From positions 124,368-188,367 of the forward strand of contig VZSE01000758.1 of assembly GCA_013398275.1 (NCBI GenBank): a stretch of 64,000 nt of DNA, in the 5' to 3' direction. The notes below the pieces were generated by a model. It worked only from the letters and a program-made list of their open reading frames with translations. It was not told the origin of the DNA and did no database searches. A program made the position numbers and the translations under genes. The stretch is from Promerops cafer. Taxonomy: Eukaryota; Chordata; Aves; Passeriformes; Nectariniidae. Within the stretch, counting starts at the first letter, position 1. Every line of letters begins with the position of its first letter. This document shows, piece by piece, positions 1 to 10,300 of this stretch.

Positions 1-1296
1 CTATCTTTCTTTAACAAGAAGTCAACTTTTTTCCTTTTTTTTTTTAAATAATGAGATATGACAGTCTTTTTCCAGACAATTAATATAATTTTTCAAACTG
101 GTATTAAATCTAGAATGGACTACAGATTCCTAAAGAGACAATATTCATAAATAACAGTCCAATTATGTAGAAAAATGTTTTTCTTTGGTACTATTGTAAT
201 AAATAACAAATTCTGGCAGGAACTGTTAGTGAAGATAGTTGAATGGAAGTTTCAAGTCACTTCATTGCTTTTAAAGAGACATTTCCAGGGGTTCAGATCC
301 AAAACCATACATAGTTTTTATGTGCAGTTTTTCTGTAAATAGGAGAGAGTTTGAATAATTAAACAAATGGAAATTTACCAAGTAACAGCCCTTATGGAGG
401 GTTGGGGGAGGAAAGGAATGTGTACTAGTTTTTGGGAAAATATCTTTACTCTTGGGTTCCCTGTAACTATGGCAGGATGATGATGAATGTTCTGCTCTCT
501 CTCTGCCCTTTGTGTCATGGCCCATGTTAAAAGGGTTTCAAGAAGAAACTCAGCCAAGAAATCCCTTTTCATTAAGAATAAATCAGAATCAGTCAGAGGG
601 ATGTTTTCTATTATTATTATTCTTTTTCCATGACAAACTGCTTCTCAGTGGGGGAGAATGGGGCATAGCCTAATGCTGATGCTATTTCCTCTCCCTGTAT
701 GATTCCCTGGGCAGTGGTTGAGCTCTCCTGAGAGCAGCTGGTGACTGTGGGATCAAAGAGCTGAGCCCCACTGCACTTGTGAGGGATGAGGCTGCTCTGG
801 AGCCGGCTGCTGCCTCTGTTAGCCCTGGTGGCCGAGGGAGCCCAGCTCTCCAGAGCCCAAACCACAGCCATCTGGAAGCATTTCAAACACAGGTTGCCTG
901 CCAAAATTTCAGACAAGGATTTGAGTTAAAACTTTCTGGGAGCCGTTGGTTTTATCCTTGTCTTTGCTGCGAATGGTGGAGGAATTCACATGTAAATCCT
1001 TCTCAGTGACACTGGACACCCACAGTAAAAGCAGAGCTTTGGGGTTTGTCGTGTAAATACGAATAAAGGCCAAAAAGCACACCTAAATGATAAGGAATAT
1101 TGCTTTAGGCTTAAAAGAAAAACTTTTGCATTTTCATATCTCCACTGTACTTTTGAGGACTAAGATCCAAATTGTAATGGGAGGCAAGTATAGTATGAAT
1201 TACTTCAATTGCTCCTGGAGTGCCAGCAGAGAGATTGAGGTCTTTTTTGCCATGTTACTCCCCCAGTGCCCCACAGCATTTCTCTCCTTCTTGCAG
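1..1296. other. INF2 intron, 5' end of window
   Basis: This is the intron before the first visible INF2 exon. It is mostly AT-rich unique sequence with no exon, RNA gene or repeat recognised. The preceding FH2 exon (expected to encode the KQFKC end) is not present, so it lies upstream of the window. Confidence 0.6.
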
Positions 1297-1399
1297 CTCC
1301 AATGAAGAGATTGCTGCCATGATTCAGAAAGGGGATAAATCCAAGCTGGATGCTGAGATACTGAGACAGCTACTTAAACTGCTGCCTGAAGACCAGGAG
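1297..1399 (+). CDS. INF2: INF2 exon a (FH2 domain)
   Basis: The acceptor tccttcttgcag ends at 1296 and the donor GT is at 1400-1401. It enters with one base left from the previous codon and ends in phase 0. It reads SNEEIAAMIQKGDKSK then LLKLLPEDQE, the FH2 helices that follow INF2's KQFKC segment. The preceding exon is outside the window. Confidence 0.9.
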
Positions 1400-4300
1400 G
1401 TATCTATTAATGTGTCATTCTGGTGGAGCTCAGTGTGTTGTGTGCTCAGCTCAAAACACGTGCACTGCTAAAGCAAGGAGCTGTGACTGGATCCCACATC
1501 CTTCTGCTGCATCTAGGTCAATGAAATTCCAAGGCACAGTGGTGGGAAATCCATCCCAGCAACAGTCTGGCCTCTTCCCACAAGGCTTGAGCATGAACAA
1601 GTTGGGAAACTCAGCACAGGTGTAGACAAAGTGCTGCTCTCTATCCTGTCATTTTAATTAGGTGGATGAAGCACGTTAGGATTTGTGGACTTGGGTGTCT
1701 AGAGAGCCTTTCAGAGCAAGTTTCAAAAAGGAGGAAGGGAAAGGACCCATCTTTTTAAAGGGGTTTTTGGGTGTTTGTGCATTATAGCTTGCTGAATCCC
1801 TGCCTACAGATCAGGAATTCATCCTAGGAGATGCTGTACAAAGGCAATAGACCTTCCAGTCAAAACAAAACCTACATGTTCTCCCTTGCAAACCTGCTCA
1901 TACATAGAATTTGTTGTTCATCTGCTTTACTCTCATTGCCTGTGCACACAGCAAGTTCAGAAAAGCCAGTTTCATGCCTGTAAGAAGAAAATGGCACCAG
2001 AAATGTTTGTGTGGTTATTTTCCCTTTTAAATTGAATTGTGTGGTTATTTTGCTCTTTTATTCCTTGTTAGATAAATAGCCTGAAATCTTGCAAAGAAGA
2101 AAAATCACAGCTGGCAAATGCAGATCGGTTTTATCTCCATCTTTTGGAAGTTCCCAGGTAAGCAAAATCTTCCTTGTCTCTTTCCATGAGTGTGGTTCTT
2201 ACAGGACTTGTCCGTAAAAATTAAGGCCTCTGTTTCTTGTGCTAGAGGGATGTTCCTGACTTCCAGTTTTCAGGACAAATCATCTGACTGCTATTTGTAG
2301 AGCTTGTATGAGAATTTTTTCCTTCCCAAAGGCCAGAGAGACTTTCAGACACCTTTGGCAAACTACAGTTAAAATAATCTTGGTATGAAAAAACCCTTGA
2401 CTGTTGAACAGCTATTCCTGTGTGGCATGAAGCTGCAGACTGAATTCTGTCACCAAGCTGCTGATTCACCCCACCCCTGGGCTACAGATTCCAGTTCACC
2501 CACTGGAGAGCCCACAAATCCATGAGTGAATCACAGCAGTGCCTGTGCTTTCACCACCTCCCCAGTTTTTACCAAGTCAAATGAGGTGCACACAGAGAAC
2601 TCTTTCTGCTGTTCACAAAAAGATGGTGATATGTTATAATTAATAGCAATAGCCCTCCATAAATCTGATCAGTTGCCATGCCACAACCAGAGACACTTTT
2701 TTGAAAATGTGGTGGTGAAAATGAGGCTTTTCATTTTCTCAAACTTCTAGCTAGATTTAAAAGTACTTTAGAAAATGTTTTCCTTCCACAATATAATCCG
2801 TGATGAAGCATAAATGTCATTAAAGGACATCACTGCCAAAATACTCAGATTTCTGTTTGTGAAGTTAAAAAGAACCAAAATCCTGGCTAATGTTGCCCAG
2901 GAATTGTAAAAAATTATGGCCTCATTATGCAAGGTAGTCACTGCCAGATGTCAGTCCAGCATTGCTTTCTGAAAGGGGAGATGATAATTGTTTCTAGGAC
3001 ATCTTTGGAAATATCTGTGTTTGATTTATTTATAATCCAGTTCTCATGTCAGAGCATTAAAGAGACCGTAAGAATGTTGGTACTGCGCTTTGCCTAAAAT
3101 GGATGATGCTCTTGCTGAACACAAGTCAATTAATCAGGCCTGAGGGGTTTGTTTTTTGTGGTGTTTGTTGTGGTTTTTTTCCACTGATCTCTTTTTAGCT
3201 ACCAGTTGCGGATTGAATGTATGCTGATTTGTGAGGAAACAAAAATTCTGCTGGAATGTCTGTGGCCAAAAGTACAAGCCATCAGGACAGCCTGTGAAAG
3301 TAAGTGCATCAGTCCTGTATCAGTGCCTGGGTTCAGCCACTTTGTTCTACTTGATTAGCATCAGTGGTAGCCTATACTATAATCTAATCAAAATTAACCT
3401 TTTAATTGCTGAATGTACAGCGAACATCAAAACTATTCTGCAAACTCCTGCTCCTAGAATACATTCTGAAGAATTGCAGTTTGTGCTGTTCTGCTCTGAA
3501 GTAGTAGTTCTGCATTATCAGAGAACCACAAAATGGTTTGGGTTGGAGAAGGCCTTAGAGATGATCCCGTTCCAACCTCCCTGCCATGGGCAGGAACACC
3601 TTGCACTAGACCAGGTTGCTCAGTACCCTACCCAACTCGGCCTTGAACACTTCCAGGGTTCACAGAATATTTAGGCTGGAAAAGATCTCTAAGATCACTG
3701 GGTCCAACCTTTGACCCATCAGTACCTTATCAATTAGACCTTAGCACTAAGTGCCAAGTTGTTTCTTGAACACCTTCAGGAATGGTGACTTGGCCTCCCT
3801 GAGCAGTTCATTCCAATGCTTAACAACTCTTTCTGTGAATTAATTCCTCCTGATGTCCAACCTGAACCTCGCCTGGTGCAGCTTGAGGTTGCGTCCTCTC
3901 ATCCTGTCACTGGTCACTGGGAGAAGAGGCTGAACTCCCTCTGACTACAACCTTCAGGGACTTGTAGACAGCAGTAAGGTCTCTCCTGAGATGGAGATGG
4001 CAGTGCTAGATCCTGTATGAATATAGGTCACATTTTTGTGTGCAGTGGAGATTTTTGTCCATAACAATGAATCAATTCCAGTTTTTCTTGTAGTGTGCAC
4101 TGATGCAGTCCAGCTTAGCTCTGTGGTGGAGCAGGACACAGTGACATACCAGAATCTGATTTGGCTGACAGAACAAGGCATCCCAGATGATGTTCACCAA
4201 TTTCAGGAGACCCCTCCATCCAAAATTAGCCCTGATTTTAGTTTTAAGTTGTCTCTTTATTGAAGGTGCTCTTGCATTCCAGCTTCAGTTCAGTGGTTTT

Positions 4301-7300
4301 AGAGAGTCACTGATCTCCTGTTAAACATTTAAACTGCAAACTTTTATCTTTGCACACAAAACAAGGCTATACTGGATGTCTGGTGTTAGTGCTATGGTTA
4401 CTTTTTATTGGGGGGCAATCAACAGCTCTCTGCAGTCCCACCCTCTTCCCCCTCCATCCCATTGTGGGGGTCAGTGTTTCTGTTCTAATTCTGCCAAAAA
4501 CTTTATTCTTACCCCAGATTCCCCTGCTAAAATGTGCATCTTTTGATTATTGTTCTCACTAACAATGACAACAAGGCACAAAGCCCTTTGCTTTTCTTAA
4601 CTAGAATAATATGTGCTGGTAATGAGGACTATAAACTTTCACAAGTTTATACACTTTCTTGTATTTGGTTCTCCTTCATAAGGCAGCTGCAGGGTTGACA
4701 CATCCATACTCTAAACTGAATGAAAAAACTAGTTTTCCATCTACTTGTAAAGAAGAGATCACAATAGAAAGTTACTCATTCCACTTCCATTCAGCTGATT
4801 TATTTCTGTACTGGTATTTTTCCAAATCCATAACAATGGCTGGACATAATCTTGGATGAAAATTTTGTTACCATCACTGTCAAACCTAAGGAAAGTTCTA
4901 TTTCAGATAATTTATTTTAATTTATTGAAAATGTCTCTCTTCTTATTCTTTAGCAATTCTTACCAATCACCGACTGCCAGTTTTCTGCCAACTGATTCTT
5001 AAAGTTGGAAACTTTCTGAACTATGTAAGTAAAATAATTTCTTTACTTGTATTCTAAAGATAACAAAAACAATGCAAGACTTGAAAACTGAAGGAAGGAA
5101 CTTTTTTCTGTATCTTCTAGGGGCGTCACACTGGAGATGCTGGAGGTTTTAAAATTAGTGCCTTGCTCAAACTAACAGAAACAAAAGCAAACAAAAACAA
5201 CATTACTCTGCTTCACCATATTTTAGAGGTACAACAAAACTGAGAAATTAATCATGTGTGCATTATTCTCAAATATGAATTCCCCAGAAGCTAAGGGGCT
5301 TTTACCTCAGCAATACCCCACTATAGGTACCCGGAGGGTGAGCCTCTGTGTTGGAAACACCATGAAAACTTTTCCACAGCTCTCTGTGCAGCTGAGATCA
5401 CACCCATATATAGTAATATTTAGAGAGGTAACACTAGGTTTCCTTCCTCAAGTTCACTTGACGTGTCTGCTTGCTGTTTTCTTTCTCTTCTTCAACTGCT
5501 CTCTTGTGTTGACACATATCTCAAATGCATCTGTCAAATTAAATTTATTTTTGTGGTATGAAGACAAAATCTCAGGTCAGCCTGCACACTGTGGCAGCCC
5601 ATGAGATGTCAGTCTGAGCACTTAAAATGAGTCTTTTCCTTTCTTTTTAACTCCCTGTGGATGCCAATATGAGAAAAAGATTGAACATGGCTAAATTTAT
5701 CCCTACGCTTATAAGAACAAAACTGAAGTGTTAATTTTTCAGTTCTGATGTTGTCCAGCTGAAAAACTTTCATACTCTTTGACAGCCTGTATAAGATAAC
5801 CATTTTTCTCTTCAATTTTAGGAGATTGAAAAAAACCACACAGATCTCCTGCAGCTTCCCAGAGATCTTGACTTTGTTTCCAAGGCAGCAGGGTAGGACA
5901 TTATTGTTTGTTTTTGTCATGTATGAATTGCCAACCTCTTAAAAGCCAGCAAGGAGCTGAGTCATTTTATGGTGGTGTAATAAGGTCACAGGATTTCTCT
6001 GCTGTGGGAGAGAGTGGTTCCCTTCAACACCAAACAATGTTGATTAATTCAACCTGGTTAAGACTTTTAGGTGGGGCTCAATGTGATTTTTCTTTCTGTG
6101 GATCCAGTACTACTTTAGAAGAAAATTGTGTAGATAGTGAATTTCCCTCATTTTCAAGGACCAGATTCTTCTTCCACATATTGCAATAGAAACATATCTT
6201 CCCTGAAGTTTCTCAGTCAGTTCAATAAGTGTTTGGACAATATTTTTGGGGCACACAGTGTGACTCTTGGAGATGGTCCTGTTCAGGGCTTAATGATCCT
6301 GGTGGGTCCCTTCCAATTCAGTACATTCAGTGATTTTTAGGTGAAAGCCCATCTGGAGGTACAGAGCTTATGTAAGGAGGGAACAATTGGGGTGATTTAC
6401 TGGTAATTGGGGGGGGCCTCAGGACTCCCAGAGTTGACTATCAGCACGTGTTTCTAATATATGCGGGTAAAAAGAAAAAAACCTGTTTCTGGAGACTTTT
6501 GACTTTCTTCCATATGCCTGAAAGTGTAATTAATCTATCGCCAGCTCTTTCTCTTTAGCTCAAAGGAATCACATGGAGATATGTTCAATTACACCAATCA
6601 GAATCCACATCTGTAGCACCAGGATTAACATTTTTAATCCTGTTATAAATTCAGAGGATTCACAGGATTCACAGGAACCAAATCAAGATTTATATTTCAT
6701 TGTAACTTAAAGAAGGAGTAACTTTTAAATCTGTAGATGGATTGACATTTATAATGTAGCTGCTAAATAATTTTTTGAAAGTATTTTAGTTCCATAATTA
6801 AACAGAAAAATGCTGTGGCTTTTGTGAGTTAGCTTTGCAGAAGCTTAACTAAATGTTGTTTTCAACCATGAATTTCCTTTTGGATTGTGTCATAACAGAA
6901 ATACTTTTCTTGACTGAAACTAGATCTTGCTGGCCAACCATATAAATGCACTCTTTGTATAAAGTATTTGCCTTCTACTTTAGTCAAACTCGCAAACTTA
7001 CAAAATTGATTTGCTAATCAGCCTGTGGAGAAATGTGCATGGTGCAAATCCTGCAAAGGACTCTCCTAAGGCTGCTACATCTGGATGCACCATGAAACAC
7101 CAAGCCAGGTTTTGCTGATTCAGTGAATTTTGTCTGGCCCAGAGAGTAGCTCAGACATAGGGAAGATGCTGGTTTGGCAGTGGTTGAGTTTGGATCTCCA
7201 CACAAGCTAAAGTAATACGGAGAGGAGATACAATTTTGGACTATAAATAGATTGGGGAGAAAAGGCAAGGAGGGAAAAGAACCAGCCAAATAAGGACAGT

Positions 7301-10300
7301 ATTGGCACAGGGGAGATGAGCTTGTGTTGCCTATGAATAAAAATAGGCTGGAAATTTTTTAAAGTTTTTTGAATACTAGGACAGTGAGGTTCTTCCACAG
7401 CCCATCCAGGGAGGTAGTGAGGGCAAAAGCACAGAGTCTTTCTTAGGTGAGGGTTTGTGCACATGAATTTATACAGAAAAGAACTACCTGCAAAAGCAGG
7501 GTCTGGGCTGGATAATTAATTCCATGTTCATTTGCAGAGATGATAATGTTTATAATAACCTTTTAAGTTACTGCAAACAAAAGACTTACCCCTTCAATGT
7601 ACTGTCCCTTTTGTGGACCTTTCAGAATCCACATTGACGTCCTGCAGGCTGAGGCAGGTGCTAATTTGAAGAAACTGTTGGAAATAGAGAAACGTTTATT
7701 TTTGTCGACAGATGATTTAAAAATACAGCATGGAAAATCTGTGCAAGTAGGTAATGTGAGTGTGACATGTTTCCCAACTTTCTTCCTAAACACTCTCTTC
7801 CTAAAGGCACTGTGATTCAGGTTACTGTGGGAAAGGGGTCATTACCACACTCCCACTGTGCCATGATGGAAGGAGTATCCCACATTTTCCTCCATTTCTG
7901 TGATGTGGTACTGGGATATGGAAACAGCTGAGGATCAGACAGATTTTTCTGTGGGTATAGGAAAGGAAGGCCCTAAAAATGAAATGTAGGCTGCAACTAT
8001 AAATGTGTACAGTGCAGCACAGAAACGTGTTTTGTCTCACTGTGCTTTGTGGGGAAAAAAGTGGAAAGATCTGCAATATGCTTTCCCCTCCCCCCCAGCC
8101 ATATTTCCTAACATCCTAGATTTTTGTATTCTCAGAACAGGTCACTTAACTAAAGCTATAAGGTAGAAATCCTGGTGCTGCATGTCCCTTGATCAGTCAT
8201 CCCAGGTTGTGCCACATTTCCACGTGGTTGTACGATGAAATGAAGGAAAATGCAGATGATTCAATCAGAAATAAATATCACACATTGTGAACCAATCTTA
8301 GTTGTTAGTTTTTAAAAAACTGACTGCTCTCTGTTAAGGGGCTGAAGACTTCTGCGCAGGTCAGAATATGCTACTTCTTAATATGCATAAATTGTGTTAC
8401 AAAATGTGTCTCAGGGCAGCCTGAATGCTTCAAAGGACATGCAGAAGGAATTTGCCACCATTGAAAAGAAGAAGGAAGAACTTGCTGATTATCTTTGTGA
8501 AGACCGAAAAAAATTGTCTTTGGAAGATGTATTCAGCACAATGAAAACCTTCAGAGAAATCTTCCTCAAGACCTTACAGGTGGTTTGCCCTTGTGACTAT
8601 TTAGAAATAGGTTGGGAACTTTTTTTTTTTAAATCAAGAAATAATTTCTATTTTCTTCTACTCTAAGCTGGGCTACCTAACCCTGGTTGCAGAAGTACAT
8701 GAAAGTAAATTGATGTGCTTGCAAACTGCAGCAGAAAATGAGTATGTGGGCAAATATAAAATTTGGGGCTTTTTTTTGTTTGTTTGTGGGCTTTGGTTTT
8801 GTTGGTTTATTGGGGGGTTTTTCAGGGGGGCAGGGGGATTGGGCTTTTTTTGCTGTGGAGAACAGTTCAAGTCATTTTTCCTACTGAAAATTATTAACCA
8901 GACCTCAGTGTAATAGGACCTTTGTGGCATGTGAAAGAATAAGCAACCTGACATGCTTTATAGACTTTGCTGATAGACAAAAGGTAAATTTTCCAATAGG
9001 CAAAGCCTAACTGGAAGATGTGTTTATGTGTTGGTATTTCATTGTACTAGATAGCTCCCAAGAGTGTGTTTTGTGCTGCAAAAAACCCTTCCAAATCTCC
9101 CAATGGATTATATTTCTTAACTTACAGGACTTTACTCCTTGCAATAAGGAGTAAGAGAACAGCAACTTCACCATAAAAGTTGTGTAGAGCACCTTCCAAC
9201 TAGTAAAACTCTCTAGTAAACCTCCATTTCACTTCCCTTACTACACACTTCACACCTGGACTAATGTACTTCCTTTAGGGTTTTCTTAGTGCCAGGTGAT
9301 AGTGGCTTCACATTCATACATATTTTAACAGCAAGAATCACCCATTCCTGTGCTGACTCCAGGAGAGCCCCAGCCTGGATAAACCTTCTGTAGAGAGAAC
9401 CATCTGCATAACAAGAAGAACTGCAAGAAGACAGACAGCTCTGCTGCCAAGAGAGTGCTTCAGGGCAGATCATAGATTCAGATGAAAACAATGAAGCTTC
9501 TGAGGAAGCTATAGAAGATGAAAGATGAAAAATATATCCTCTACTGCAGTGAAGCACTGAGCTGAAATTTTCCAAGCAATGCAGCTACCCAAGCTCTGAA
9601 ATGATGTGATACTGCCACAGACAGTCTGGAAAATTAACCCTATAAACCACAGATGTTTTGGCAATATGATTGATCCTTAAAGTTCCTAAAACTCTAGGCA
9701 CGAAGGAAAGAGTTAAGAGAGTCAAGAACATAATGGCTCAGCATCTGTGGAGAGCTACACTGGAAATTTACTGTTAAGAGTAATTCCAGCAACTGCAGTT
9801 CTTTCAAGAAACAGTCCCAGTAAAGGTTATGTAGTGTCCTAGTATAGCTGCAGGAGATTCAAACTATATTTCTGGGTGCCTCTTGCTCACAGTCACGTCA
9901 GAGCAACTAGAAAGAAGCTTCTTTTTATATCCCAAAATGTAAACACCCTTTCATCTTGTTTTGAGTTCCACTTCTCAGCAGCACCTCACCCCAAAGGTAC
10001 CACCTTTGGAAAGAAGCTGTTAGCCATGTTGTCTGCACCTCTCTCCTCCACTGCAGACCTAGAATTAATCTTCTCTTCTTCTTGCCTTGCTTTCTTATTA
10101 TCACCACAGTAAAGATACTATTTGTATTTGAAACAGCAACATGCTGAAAAGGTGAAGGTTTTAATTTTTAAAGCATCTTTTTATCCTGTGATTTTGATTT
10201 TTACACTAGAATCAGCCACAGGCATCATCTCTTCTCAGTGCTATTTATTTTAAGCTTTAATGCTAAGGTGTAACTTTTATTTTGAGATGAGTCTTCTGTG

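Noticed and set aside
9261..9575. Acidic plus-strand stretch (DSDENNEASEEAIEDER) and overlapping minus-strand frame in an INF2 intron
   Set aside because: No splice sites surround it, and INF2 exons on both sides join without it.
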